Assembly (NCBI GenBank): GCA_036941025.1
Contig: JAYMNP010000001.1
Span: forward strand, 1,488,001-1,552,000
DNA length: 64,000 nucleotides
Source: Lachnospiraceae bacterium JLR.KK002
Lineage (GTDB): Bacteria; Bacillota; Clostridia; Lachnospirales; Lachnospiraceae
Direction: 5' to 3'
Shown: positions 1-7,057 of the stretch, one piece after another
Numbering within the stretch: position 1 is the stretch's first letter
Layout of the letters: every line of letters begins with the position of its first letter
Notes under the pieces: model-generated
Told to the model about the DNA's origin: nothing
Database searches by the model: none
The model's input: only the letters and a program-made list of their open reading frames with translations
Position numbers and translations under genes: made by a program

Positions 1-31
1 CTGATCCACTTCTGGACAAAAAGTCCAAAAG

Positions 32-694
32 TTATTTATTCTCTTTTAAACAGTAAATCGTGCAGAGGTCAGCATATAATACGCCCTCCCCGCATTTTAT
101 CGTGTCAAACAAAAGGCACTGGAACAGCACGTCACGCACACCCTCAAGGCTTGCAATCCCCTGTTCTTTTTCTGAAAAGCCTGTGCCGGGAATACCCACA
201 TCCGCCGATGCCGCCCGCCTTGCGGAGATACAGTGCGTGTAAAGTCCGAGTATATATTTATCCGACATAGGGAAAGCAAATGTTTCCTGCCCGTCATATG
301 TTACCCTGTATTTATCCTGTTCCCCTTCCGGCAGTCCAAAGAAGCACTGCACTGTTTCCAGATAAGTATGCCCATCAAAATCCGGCTTTATTTTCTTTCC
401 GTACCTGCGGATTGTGGAAAAGAGGGTATTCCGGTCAATAAAGGATCGGGTACGCTTAAAAGCTGGTTTCCTGCCTTTTAAGTCCATGTAAACATTATTC
501 CCTGTCCCTTTCCCGGCAAACCTGCCATAATCGCCAATCCGCAGCAGATAGGACAGCACCTCCAGCAGCTTTTCCCTTGACGCAATCTCCTGATAAGGGG
601 AACTGCCAAATTCTATCCTCACAAACCTTAACGGGCAGCTCCCCTTTGCAATCTCCCGTTCCATTACCCGGTCAATATCCCTCATGGATTCCAT
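32..694 (-). CDS. Uncharacterised ICE/plasmid protein downstream of repA
   Basis: A 220-aa soluble protein that I do not recognise. It has no signal peptide or membrane segment. The N-terminal half is basic, with a GRFAGKGTGN segment near residue 60 and an RTRSFIDRNTLF segment near residue 83; the C-terminal part has several cysteines. The ATG at 694 is preceded by AAGGAG at about 8 nt and lies immediately after the repA stop codon, so it is translationally coupled to the initiator. Its place in the rep-par operon suggests a role in element maintenance or copy control, but that is context only. Confidence 0.75.
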   Translation of the reverse strand: MESMRDIDRVMEREIAKGSCPLRFVRIEFGSSPYQEIASREKLLEVLSYLLRIGDYGRFAGKGTGNNVYMDLKGRKPAFKRTRSFIDRNTLFSTIRRYGKKIKPDFDGHTYLETVQCFFGLPEGEQDKYRVTYDGQETFAFPMSDKYILGLYTHCISARRAASADVGIPGTGFSEKEQGIASLEGVRDVLFQCLLFDTIKCGEGVLYADLCTIYCLKENK

Positions 695-1810
695 TTATCC
701 ATCTCCTTCCACTTTGGGCTGGAACATCCCTTTTTCTTCCCAACCGCCGCCATACATATCATGCTGCACCAACTGCTGGTAATAGTGGTTCATGGTGTTA
801 GGCGCATTGTAGAGGGCAGTCACCATGTACGCCCTGATGTTGGCTATCTTGGTTGTGGTTTCCCTCATGCACCCGATAACATACTCCAAATGGGAGCTGT
901 TCAGCTTCAGGAACTTTGATTTTACAAGCTCATAAGGGTAATCTTCCCCGTTGACCTTTACCGTCTTACGCTTCACGCACACAATCTCGCAGATAACCTC
1001 ATACAGTTCCTCATACAGCCCCTTATCCTGCCAGTCCCCATATTTCATGTGATGCTCGTATTCAATATTGTCACGAATAATTTCCATGTAGGCAGTGGCA
1101 TTATCCATCACATCAATCATACCATTATCCGGCTTGCCCGGTTCCTGTTTTTCTGTTTCCCTATCCGATTGATTGATAGGATTGGTATAACTCAGATCAG
1201 TATAATTAGTATTGTTATAATTAGGGTTCGATTTTTGAACTTCCAGAGGTTCGTTTTCTGAACTTCCAGAAGTCTGCTTTTTGAAACTCTTGAAGTCTGT
1301 TTTTTGAACTTCCAGAAGTTCAATTTCTGAACTTCTGGAATCCTGATTCTTGTACTTCTTGAAGTTCAGTTTTTGAACTTCTGTGGAAACATCAGTGCCT
1401 GCGGGTTCTGCCGCTGTGCCTTCCCCACCTGCGGGCGGCTCTGAAAGGACGAAGTTCTTGACATATATGATGTCCGGCTTTCCCAATCCCTGCCTTTTCT
1501 TCTCAATCAGACCAATCCCTTTTTTGCTGTCAAGCTCCGCAAGCACCTTTGCACAGGTGGCTCTGGCGCACCCCAAATCTTCCATGATGTTCTCAACCGT
1601 ATAATGGATATACGCCCTGTTCTCATCATCAAACCAGCCGTTTTTCATGGATAATGCCATCCTGTCAAGCATCAGACCGTAAAGGAGTTTCGCATCACTG
1701 GATAAGCCTTTGAAACGCCTGTCTTTAATCAGCAGCCTCGGCACTCTGTAAAAGGAAAACTGTTCCGCTTCCGCACCGTAATAGTAATCGAATTTCAAAC
1801 CGCCATCCAT
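695..1810 (-). CDS. repA: RepA_N-type replication initiator with in-frame iteron array
   Basis: A replication initiator that should bind and open the element's origin. The N-terminal domain (about residues 5-120) begins with the FDYYYG and EQFSFYRVPRLL region and continues through FKGLSSDAKLLYGLMLDRM, typical of the RepA_N winged-helix family; the C-terminal domain resembles that of ICE initiators (DUF6017-like). The start is placed at 1810: AGGAGGT lies 8 nt upstream, whereas the upstream ATG at 1846 overlaps parB and has no such site. That gives 371 aa. Residues about 144-197 form a low-complexity linker encoded by seven tandem 23-bp iterons (1221-1381). It is the third gene of a parA-parB-repA unit. 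Family assignment is firm; which replicon it drives is inferred. Confidence 0.88.
   Translation of the reverse strand: MDGGLKFDYYYGAEAEQFSFYRVPRLLIKDRRFKGLSSDAKLLYGLMLDRMALSMKNGWFDDENRAYIHYTVENIMEDLGCARATCAKVLAELDSKKGIGLIEKKRQGLGKPDIIYVKNFVLSEPPAGGEGTAAEPAGTDVSTEVQKLNFKKYKNQDSRSSEIELLEVQKTDFKSFKKQTSGSSENEPLEVQKSNPNYNNTNYTDLSYTNPINQSDRETEKQEPGKPDNGMIDVMDNATAYMEIIRDNIEYEHHMKYGDWQDKGLYEELYEVICEIVCVKRKTVKVNGEDYPYELVKSKFLKLNSSHLEYVIGCMRETTTKIANIRAYMVTALYNAPNTMNHYYQQLVQHDMYGGGWEEKGMFQPKVEGDG
1221..1381 (-). repeat. Seven tandem 23-bp iterons inside repA, probable oriV
   Basis: Read on the minus strand, seven consecutive 23-bp units start at 1381, 1358, 1335, 1312, 1289, 1266 and 1243. Each opens with GAAGTTCA or a close variant, and most close with a GAACTTC-like half, so units are partly palindromic. 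Unit 2 is the most diverged and unit 7 keeps only the first half well. The period is not a multiple of 3, so successive copies fall in different frames; the encoded peptide repeats only every 23 residues (EVQK...). This points to conservation of DNA, not protein. RepA_N plasmids are known to carry their origin as repeats in the middle of rep. The flank at about 1165-1220 is very AT-rich. Confidence 0.85.
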
Positions 1811-1827
1811 TCTGCCCGACCTCCTTC

Positions 1828-2718
1828 CTATTGTCTTTTCTTCCATTCATCCAATAGCTGAATGATGATGCCCTCTATTTCCTCACTGCTGCAGTCCTCC
1901 GCAAAATATTCGCTGATTTTATCCGCTTTCAGTGTCACTTTCCGTTCCTTCGGCTTTTCCTCCGTCAGTATCAGGCGCACCATCGCAAGGGTAAGCTCCC
2001 CGGTCTTGCCATATTCCTTGATTTTTGCCGACTGCACCATGCTGACGTTACAGCCCTTTTCCTCAATAGTAACCTGTACCCACTGCTGCGCTTCTTCCGT
2101 CAGAAAGGAAATATCCACGCCCTGTGAGAAGCCGAGCTTTTTATTATCCACCATAACAAGGAGTTCATCGGACAGGCGGGAGAGCCAGATATACCGCTGA
2201 ACCTTTTTGGCGTTCTCCCCGGCAGCTTCGCCCACTTCATCAAGGGTGTTCTTCCCTGACTTCTTCCCCTGATGCTTCATGGCTTCATATTTCATCTTGT
2301 AGGCTTTCGCCTTTTCGCTTGGCAAGATGTCCTCCCGCTGGATATTGGAATCCACCATGATAATTGTAGCTTCATCATCGGTGTAATTGCGGACAATCAC
2401 AGGCATTTCCGTCTTTCCGGCAAGCTCCGAGCCACGCCTGCGGCGGTGTCCGGCTATGATTTCATAGCCGCCGCCTGCCCTCGGTCTTGCAATCCCCGGC
2501 ACAAGCACCCCATACTGCCGGATACTCTCTGTTGTTTCCTCCATCTTCTCGTCATCTTCCACCCGGAACGGGTGGTCTTTGAACGTATAAAGCTCTGCCA
2601 GCGGCGCATTGATAATCTGTTCAACGCCGCTTTCCTGTGCGGCACTCCCGCCGAATAAATCATCAAATTTTTCCAGCGTAATCTTTGCTGCGCTTCCCGA
2701 TTTTGCGTTACTGCCCAT
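1828..2718 (-). CDS. parB: ParB/Spo0J-family partition protein
   Basis: DNA-binding, CTP-dependent clamp protein of a chromosome/plasmid partition system. The N-terminal ParB domain includes the arginine patch GHRRRRG (residues 90-96) and NIQREDILPSEKAKAY (about 120-135), followed by a helix-turn-helix region (VGEAAGENAKKVQRYIWLSRL) and a C-terminal dimerisation part. Start chosen at the ATG 2718 because AGGAGGT sits 8 nt upstream; it overlaps the parA end by 11 bp, typical of coupled parAB. 296 aa. No Spo0J-type parS consensus was seen nearby, so the element probably uses its own centromere. Function is well supported by family and context. Confidence 0.93.
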   Translation of the reverse strand: MGSNAKSGSAAKITLEKFDDLFGGSAAQESGVEQIINAPLAELYTFKDHPFRVEDDEKMEETTESIRQYGVLVPGIARPRAGGGYEIIAGHRRRRGSELAGKTEMPVIVRNYTDDEATIIMVDSNIQREDILPSEKAKAYKMKYEAMKHQGKKSGKNTLDEVGEAAGENAKKVQRYIWLSRLSDELLVMVDNKKLGFSQGVDISFLTEEAQQWVQVTIEEKGCNVSMVQSAKIKEYGKTGELTLAMVRLILTEEKPKERKVTLKADKISEYFAEDCSSEEIEGIIIQLLDEWKKRQ

Positions 2719-3493
2719 CTGCAAGCACCTCCTTTGTCAGAGAATCATAGGCTGACGCCACTTTTCCCTTTGGATCATGCTTATAAATGCTGATGCCCTC
2801 CGCTGAAATCTCCGCCGCCCGGACGGAAATGGGAATAACATTGGCAAATATCCTCACCCGGCTTCCATAGGCTTCCTTCAGCATGGAGCTGATGTCCTTT
2901 GCGTAATTCGTCCGGCTGTCCACCATTGTAAGCAGAATCCCCTCAATCTCCAGTTTCGGGTTAATCTGCCGCTTTACCTTACCGACCGTCTTAATAAGCT
3001 GCTGCAAGCCTTTGACGGGCAGATATGCCGCCTGTACGGGTATCAAGATGCTGTCGGCGCTGGCAAAGGCATTTATGGTAATCATGCCGAGGGAAGGCAT
3101 ACAGTCAATCAAGATATAATCGTAGCTCTCCTTCACAATCTCTATGTATGACCGGAGTACTGTTTCCCGGCTCATCACATTCACAAGGGAAACTTCCAGA
3201 CCGGAAAGCTCGATGTTCCCCGGCATTAAGTCTATCCCTTCCTCATGGTGGAGAATGCCTTCTCCCGGCTCTACTTCCTCGTCATTGATTAAGTTCCCCA
3301 TAATGGTTGCAAGCGTGACTTCCAGACTGTCCGGCTCTGTAAAGCCTAAACTTGCGGTCAGACTGCCCTGTGCGTCCGCATCAATCAGAAGCACCTTCTT
3401 ACCCTGTTTTGCCAGCCCGATGCCTAAGTTGCTTGTGGTGGTGGTCTTGCCGACTCCGCCTTTCTGGTTTGCGATTGCGATTATTTTACACAT
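2708..3493 (-). CDS. parA: ParA/Soj-family partition ATPase
   Basis: Walker-type ATPase that, with ParB, segregates the element. The deviant Walker A motif KGGVGKTT spans residues 11-18, followed by LLIDADAQGS (switch I region) and DYILIDCMPSLGMITINA (Walker B and switch II, about 128-145). 261 aa, the usual length of plasmid and chromosomal ParA. The ATG at 3493 has an AAGGAG site upstream. It is first of the par-rep genes and its end overlaps parB. It is distinct from the flagellar FlhG, a MinD-type ATPase at 16537-17418. Confidence 0.95.
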   Translation of the reverse strand: MCKIIAIANQKGGVGKTTTTSNLGIGLAKQGKKVLLIDADAQGSLTASLGFTEPDSLEVTLATIMGNLINDEEVEPGEGILHHEEGIDLMPGNIELSGLEVSLVNVMSRETVLRSYIEIVKESYDYILIDCMPSLGMITINAFASADSILIPVQAAYLPVKGLQQLIKTVGKVKRQINPKLEIEGILLTMVDSRTNYAKDISSMLKEAYGSRVRIFANVIPISVRAAEISAEGISIYKHDPKGKVASAYDSLTKEVLADGQ

Positions 3494-3512
3494 GATAATT
3501 CTCCTTTGCTTT

Positions 3513-3692
3513 CTACTGGTTTTCTTTTACGTTGCTTTTCCTGACTTCCACATAAGTCCTGTAATATTTCTTTGTCCCTTTGTTTGGGAACATATCGGAA
3601 AACTCCGTCACTTCGATTTTCGGGTTCCTCTGTAAAATCTTCCCGAACCACTTAATATCGTTCTTCGTTCCCATAAGCCTGACTTTTAACAT
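3513..3692 (-). CDS. Small protein, DUF3970/YvzF-like
   Basis: A 59-aa protein with an opening VRLMGTKNDIKWF and a SDMFPNKGTKKYYRTYVEV C-terminal strand region. It resembles the small DUF3970 (YvzF-like) family found on Firmicute mobile elements; I am only moderately sure of that name. The ATG at 3692 overlaps the preceding stop codon by one base and has GGAGG about 9 nt upstream, so it is coupled to the DUF6075 gene. It probably belongs to the element's leading operon. No function is known to me. Confidence 0.7.
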   Translation of the reverse strand: MLKVRLMGTKNDIKWFGKILQRNPKIEVTEFSDMFPNKGTKKYYRTYVEVRKSNVKENQ

Positions 3693-4159
3693 CAATCCCG
3701 TCCTCCGAACATGGCGTACAGATCATGGTTATACGTTGCGTATTCCGGATAGCGTATCTGTATCGCCTGCCAAAAATAGGGCGCATAGGCACAGCAGAAC
3801 AGTTCTTCCACTGTGTACCGTCTGCACTCGTCCACCTGTTCCTCCGCATCATCATAATCAAGGACACTCGGCGTACCGTTGCAGTAAAGGTTATACGCCA
3901 TCCTGACTACTTTCACGCTCCCGCTGGTCTGCCAGCCTTCATGCAGGCACTCTGTTTTTACACAGCCTGTCTTAAAATCATAGATACTGTAAATGTTCCT
4001 TCTTGTGTCATCACTGATACCAAGACAATATACAAGTGCCTTGTGGTATACGTCCTGATACCTGACCTCTTTCAATTTTTCGTAGTAGAATTTTTCATGT
4101 GCATCGCTGATAAAAATAATCGCTTTCTCTTTTTCTGCTCCTAACGCTGTATTTGCCAT
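3692..4159 (-). CDS. DUF6075 family protein
   Basis: A 155-aa protein. The stretch around residues 17-50, FISDAHEKFYYEKLKEVRYQDVYHKAL, is characteristic of DUF6075 proteins, which are common cargo of ICEs and plasmids in gut Clostridia. The molecular function is unknown. The ATG at 4159 has AAGGAG 7 nt upstream. It is the first gene of the element's visible operon (DUF6075, small protein, parA, parB, repA, unknown gene). The promoter should lie in 4160-4300, where repeated TTGAGTA motifs cluster. Confidence 0.8.
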   Translation of the reverse strand: MANTALGAEKEKAIIFISDAHEKFYYEKLKEVRYQDVYHKALVYCLGISDDTRRNIYSIYDFKTGCVKTECLHEGWQTSGSVKVVRMAYNLYCNGTPSVLDYDDAEEQVDECRRYTVEELFCCAYAPYFWQAIQIRYPEYATYNHDLYAMFGGRD

Positions 4160-4228
4160 AATTAATCTCCTTAAATTTTTTAATATTATGAAGGATTTGA
4201 GAAAATGAGTTTTAATGGATTACGATAA

Positions 4229-4295
4229 TTGAGTAAACTTCGCCGAAGATTGTGAGTATCCAATTTACTCAACAAAGCTGTTGAGTAATACTCAA
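4229..4295. repeat. Cluster of five TTGAGTA-type motifs upstream of the par-rep operon
   Basis: Within 67 bp there are three direct copies (4229-4235 TTGAGTA, 4252-4258 GTGAGTA, 4281-4287 TTGAGTA) and two inverted copies (4266-4272 and 4289-4295 TACTCAA). They form a wide dyad TTGAGTAAA...TTTACTCAA (4229-4272) and a tight palindrome at 4281-4295. The position just upstream of the DUF6075/parA/parB/repA operon suits an operator or a ParB centromere; which one cannot be told from sequence. Together with the flanking repeats this accounts for the gene-free stretch 4160-4464. Confidence 0.6.
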
Positions 4296-4310
4296 TTTGA
4301 AGTGATTTTA

Positions 4311-4340
4311 GACGGTTTTTAACGGTAAAAGACGGTATTT
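4311..4340 (+). repeat. Three helically phased 10-bp direct repeats near the element end
   Basis: GACGGTTTTT, AACGGTAAAA and GACGGTATTT follow one another, placing the core ACGGT at 4312, 4322 and 4332 with an exact 10-bp period. Such phasing puts all cores on one face of the helix. The array lies about 12 bp inside the proposed element terminus, where integrases of the Tn916/Tn1549 type are known to use subterminal arm-binding direct repeats. The arm-site role is inference. Confidence 0.55.
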
Positions 4341-4351
4341 CCATCTTGACC

Positions 4352-4369
4352 TTTTTTTGAATAGAAAAA
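4352..4369. other. Proposed element/chromosome junction (T7-GAATAG-A5)
   Basis: A run of seven T (4352-4358), the hexamer GAATAG (4359-4364) and five A (4365-4369) resembles the T-rich, coupling hexamer, A-rich target preferred by Tn916/Tn1549-family integrases. The A run is the U-tract of the tsf terminator read on the minus strand. The element therefore appears to have inserted in the terminator tail, leaving the stem intact. The other end is outside the window, so this stays a hypothesis. Confidence 0.45.
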
Positions 4370-4427
4370 GGCTCCGAATCCCTCATAATCACTTGAAAAT
4401 GCGTGATTACAAGGCATTCGGAGCCTT
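4365..4427 (-). terminator. tsf intrinsic terminator
   Basis: On the minus strand a 12-bp perfect stem (AAGGCTCCGAAT at 4427-4416 by complement, pairing with 4379-4368) surrounds an inner 6-bp stem (4403-4408 with 4387-4392). It is followed by TTTTT at 4369-4365. It lies 38 bp downstream of the tsf stop codon and would end the rpsB-tsf transcript. Confidence 0.75.
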
Positions 4428-4464
4428 ATAATTTTTATACAGTTATTTCAAATGCAAACTTCGC

Positions 4465-5400
4465 TTACATGCCCATCTGCGCTGCAACTTCAGCTGCAAA
4501 ATCTTCCTGTTTCTTCTCCAGGCCTTCACCGGTCTCAAAACGTACAAATCTCTTAACGGAAACAGGTGAACCAACTTCTTTGGAAACCGCTTCCAGATAT
4601 TTTCCTACGGTCTGTTTTCCGTCTTCTGCCTTTACATATACCTGGTCTACCAGACAGATTTCTTTCAGTTCTTTGTTGACACGTCCCTCTATCATACCAT
4701 AAATGACTTTCTCCGGTTTCTGAGATTCTTTGGGATCATTCATAATCTGTGCGAGAAGAATCTCTTTCTCATGAGCAATATATTCTGCGCTGATTTCATC
4801 CCTGGAAACATATTTGGGAGAAAGTGCTGCTGTCTGCATTGCAAGATTTGTCAGTGCTTCTTTCACAGTGTCATTGACAACAGAAGTCTCTGCCTCAATA
4901 ATAACGCCGATTCTTCCGCCGCCATGAACATAGGAAACCACACAGCCGTTTTCTGCGGTAACCTTCTCAAATCTGCGGATATTCAGGTTTTCCCCGATAA
5001 CTGCAATCTTTTCCACCAGAGCGTCTTTTACGGTCTTACCGGAATCCTCATTCCATGCTTCTGCCATAAATGCATCCAGATCCGCCGCATCAGAATTTAC
5101 TGCCTGAGTTGCAACCGATTCCACAAATGCTCTGAACGTATCATTTTTTGCTACGAAGTCTGTCTCAGAATTTACTTCCACAACTGCTGCGGTTTTATCA
5201 TCTTTTACCACAACGGTACAGAGACCTTCCGCTGCAATTCTGCCGGCCTTTTTCTCAGCCTTTGCCTGTCCGTTTTTTCTTAAAAATTCTACTGCGGCAT
5301 CCATATCACCGTCTGTCTCATTTAAAGCCTTTTTGCAGTCCATCATGCCTGCACCGGTCATTTCTCTTAACTCTTTTACCATTGCTGCTGTAATAGCCAT
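4465..5400 (-). CDS. tsf: Translation elongation factor Ts
   Basis: Guanine nucleotide exchange factor that recharges EF-Tu in the cytoplasm. The N-terminal UBA-like region MAITAAMVKELREMTGAGMMDCKKAL is canonical, followed by the TDFVAKND motif (about residues 79-86) that contacts EF-Tu and two core subdomains. 311 aa. The start is set at 5400, where GGAGG lies 8 nt upstream; an ATG at 5415 overlaps that site and is not the start. It is second in the rpsB-tsf operon, 114 bp after rpsB, with a hairpin in the gap. Confidence 0.98.
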   Translation of the reverse strand: MAITAAMVKELREMTGAGMMDCKKALNETDGDMDAAVEFLRKNGQAKAEKKAGRIAAEGLCTVVVKDDKTAAVVEVNSETDFVAKNDTFRAFVESVATQAVNSDAADLDAFMAEAWNEDSGKTVKDALVEKIAVIGENLNIRRFEKVTAENGCVVSYVHGGGRIGVIIEAETSVVNDTVKEALTNLAMQTAALSPKYVSRDEISAEYIAHEKEILLAQIMNDPKESQKPEKVIYGMIEGRVNKELKEICLVDQVYVKAEDGKQTVGKYLEAVSKEVGSPVSVKRFVRFETGEGLEKKQEDFAAEVAAQMGM

Positions 5401-5466
5401 TTTCGTTTCCTCCATATACAGGTCTGCAGGATACAGGACAGTATCCCGGTCTGTTTATCCACAATT

Positions 5467-5492
5467 GAGGACAGGCAATATTGTCTGTCCTC
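5467..5492 (-). promoter_or_regulatory. 26-nt near-palindromic hairpin between rpsB and tsf
   Basis: GAGGACAG, one base, CAATATTG, one base, CTGTCCTC: nearly the whole 26 nt is self-complementary. There is no T-tract after it on the minus strand, so it is not a simple terminator. It could be an RNA stability or processing element that sets the S2 to EF-Ts ratio, or a partial attenuator. Confidence 0.55.
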
Positions 5493-5514
5493 TGAAATAT
5501 TTAAATCAATCTTC

Positions 5515-6246
5515 TTATTCTTCTGCTGCTTCTTCCAAAACTTCTTCTGTCTCTTCTTCAATTGTTCCCTGATTTGCTTCCACAACCGCATCTGCCATCT
5601 TGGAAACAATCAGCTTCACTGCACGGATTGCGTCGTCATTTCCTGGAATCACATAATCCAGTTCTTCCGGATCACAGTTTGTATCACAAATACCAATCAA
5701 CGGAATTCCCAGCGTATGAGCTTCCTGAACACAAATTCTTTCTTTCTTGGGGTCTACGATAAAGATTGCATCCGGAATACGTTTCATGTCTTTGATTCCA
5801 CCAAGGTTCTTCTCTAATTTTTCCCATTCTTTCTTTAACGCAATAACTTCTTTTTTGGGAAGCACATCAAAGGTTCCATCTTCTGCCATAGTTTCGATTG
5901 CCTTTAATCTTGCAATCCGGCTCTGAATAGTCTTAAAGTTGGTAAGCATACCGCCCAGCCATCTCTCGTTCACATAGAACATGCCGCAGCGTTCTGCCTC
6001 AGCCTTAATGGCATCCTGTGCCTGCTTCTTGGTTCCCACAAACAGAATGGTACCGCCCTCAGCAGTAATACCTGACACTGCCTTATATGCCTCGTCCACT
6101 TTTCCTACAGATTTCTGCAAATCAATGATATAAATACCATTTCTCTCTGTGTAGATATAGGGAGCCATCTTAGGGTTCCATCTTCTTGTCTGATGTCCGA
6201 AATGAACACCTGCTTCTAATAACTGTTTCATTGAAATAACGCCCAT
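5515..6246 (-). CDS. rpsB: 30S ribosomal protein S2
   Basis: Small-subunit protein that binds late, between the head and body near S1 or the mRNA path. [22 protein letters not shown] (residues 6-27) and the [10 protein letters not shown] and [12 protein letters not shown] segments are diagnostic. 243 aa, with an acidic C-terminal tail ([14 protein letters not shown]), which is common. The ATG at 6246 follows GGAGG. It is transcribed from its own promoter at 6420-6448 through a leader of about 165 nt and is followed by tsf. Confidence 0.98.
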   Translation of the reverse strand: MGVISMKQLLEAGVHFGHQTRRWNPKMAPYIYTERNGIYIIDLQKSVGKVDEAYKAVSGITAEGGTILFVGTKKQAQDAIKAEAERCGMFYVNERWLGGMLTNFKTIQSRIARLKAIETMAEDGTFDVLPKKEVIALKKEWEKLEKNLGGIKDMKRIPDAIFIVDPKKERICVQEAHTLGIPLIGICDTNCDPEELDYVIPGNDDAIRAVKLIVSKMADAVVEANQGTIEEETEEVLEEAAEE

Positions 6247-6413
6247 TTTTTACCTCCATTTGGTTAGATTCTTCCATATGCTTCTTCCCCCAAAGCTACC
6301 GACAGGGCACCGGCTCTGGAATCCACATATGTGATTTTTATGCAGCCATCCGTTCGGAAGAACAGATGTTTCACACACAGTTGTCTGTTTTTCGGAGAAA
6401 ACCATATGTGATC
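6247..6413 (-). promoter_or_regulatory. Structured rpsB 5' leader
   Basis: Between the probable transcription start and rpsB lies a leader of about 165 nt. It contains a hairpin of 13 positions per arm (6396-6384 with 6366-6354, 11 of 13 paired, 17-nt loop) and two copies of the same 10-mer (CATATGTGAT on the plus strand, 6403-6412 and 6326-6335). Ribosomal protein leaders often mediate autoregulation; an S2-binding role is only a guess. Confidence 0.45.
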
Positions 6414-6419
6414 TTACAG

Positions 6420-6448
6420 ATTATATCACAGGAAAAATTTACTTGCAA
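6420..6448 (-). promoter_or_regulatory. Sigma-A promoter of rpsB-tsf
   Basis: On the minus strand TTGCAA (6448-6443), a 17-bp spacer and TATAAT (6425-6420). It sits immediately downstream of the last gene of the motility operon and separates housekeeping rpsB-tsf from it. Confidence 0.8.
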
Positions 6449-6451
6449 GTC

Positions 6452-7054
6452 CTATTGGGGTTTTCCCTGCAAAATTTCTATGATTTCATCTGCAGTAGCT
6501 CCGGCCGGAATCATATGGACCCCCACACGCAGCGAATCGTCAACACCTTTCTGTGTCATGTAAGTATTAAAGTCCTCTGCATTTGGAATCAGCCCTGCCT
6601 CAAACAGTTTCCGGCTGACTACATCGGAAAACTCTCCCTGTTTAATTTCAAATTCTACCATATTCTGCGTACCATCGGAAGCCTGTCCGTCTTCCGATGC
6701 AGAATTATTGTTATCAGACGTTCCTTCCTGCTTTTCATCTTCCGATTTCGCACTGTCAGATGTTCCGTCATCGTTTTTTTCTTCTTTTTTATCAGATGTT
6801 TCTTTCTCTTTTTCTTTACTTTCCTGAGTTTCAGGCGTTTTATTCTCTTCATTCTGCAGGGATTCTGTTTCCTTTTTTTCTGAAGATTTTCCGCCGGAAT
6901 CTTCTTCCATAACCATTCCCAGAAGTCTGGCACGCTCTATGATTTCCGCGTCAGTCAGTTTTTCCTTTTTATTTCCTGACAGAGCAATTCCCATAATAAT
7001 GGCAGTGCAGATTACTCCTACTCCCAGTCCTCGCAAATAATATTTTAATTTCAT
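6452..7054 (-). CDS. MltG/YceG-like membrane-anchored protein
   Basis: A 200-aa protein with an N-terminal membrane anchor (about residues 6-26), a highly charged Ser/Glu/Lys linker (about 50-130) and a small C-terminal domain beginning MVEFEIKQGEFSDVVSRKL. That domain resembles the LysM-like subdomain at the N-terminus of endolytic transglycosylase MltG (IxxGxxxxxIxxxL...AGxxxxEIIxxL), but the catalytic domain is absent. It may bind peptidoglycan or be an extracytoplasmic accessory of the motility machinery, as the last gene of that operon. It starts 4 bp after the DUF6115 gene's stop. The family call is tentative. Confidence 0.65.
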   Translation of the reverse strand: MKLKYYLRGLGVGVICTAIIMGIALSGNKKEKLTDAEIIERARLLGMVMEEDSGGKSSEKKETESLQNEENKTPETQESKEKEKETSDKKEEKNDDGTSDSAKSEDEKQEGTSDNNNSASEDGQASDGTQNMVEFEIKQGEFSDVVSRKLFEAGLIPNAEDFNTYMTQKGVDDSLRVGVHMIPAGATADEIIEILQGKPQ

Positions 7055-7057
7055 ATA

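Larger units (their letters stand above)
1..4364. mobile_element. One end of an integrated conjugative/mobilisable element (partial)
   Basis: The left 4.3 kb carries a plasmid-like module (RepA_N initiator, ParB, ParA and three small uncharacterised genes) next to housekeeping tsf-rpsB. No integrase, relaxase or type IV secretion gene is visible, so the rest must lie to the left of the window. ParA/ParB/RepA_N modules of this kind occur in Tn1549/CTn-type ICEs of gut Firmicutes; this is known from those families, not proven here. The right boundary is inferred from phased repeats at 4311-4340 and a T7-N6-A5 junction at 4352-4369, just outside the tsf terminator stem. Base composition is not obviously foreign by eye. 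Confidence 0.7.

Noticed and set aside
13..27. Small TGGAC-GTCCA hairpin at the left edge
   Set aside because: A 5-bp stem at the window edge, too short and lacking context to call a terminator.
1221..1381. Iterons considered as a CRISPR array or protein-level repeat
   Set aside because: No spacers, and the 23-bp period is out of frame, so neither fits.
4186..4392. 68-codon minus-strand frame across the element end
   Set aside because: It runs through the repeats, the junction and the tsf terminator stem and has no binding site.
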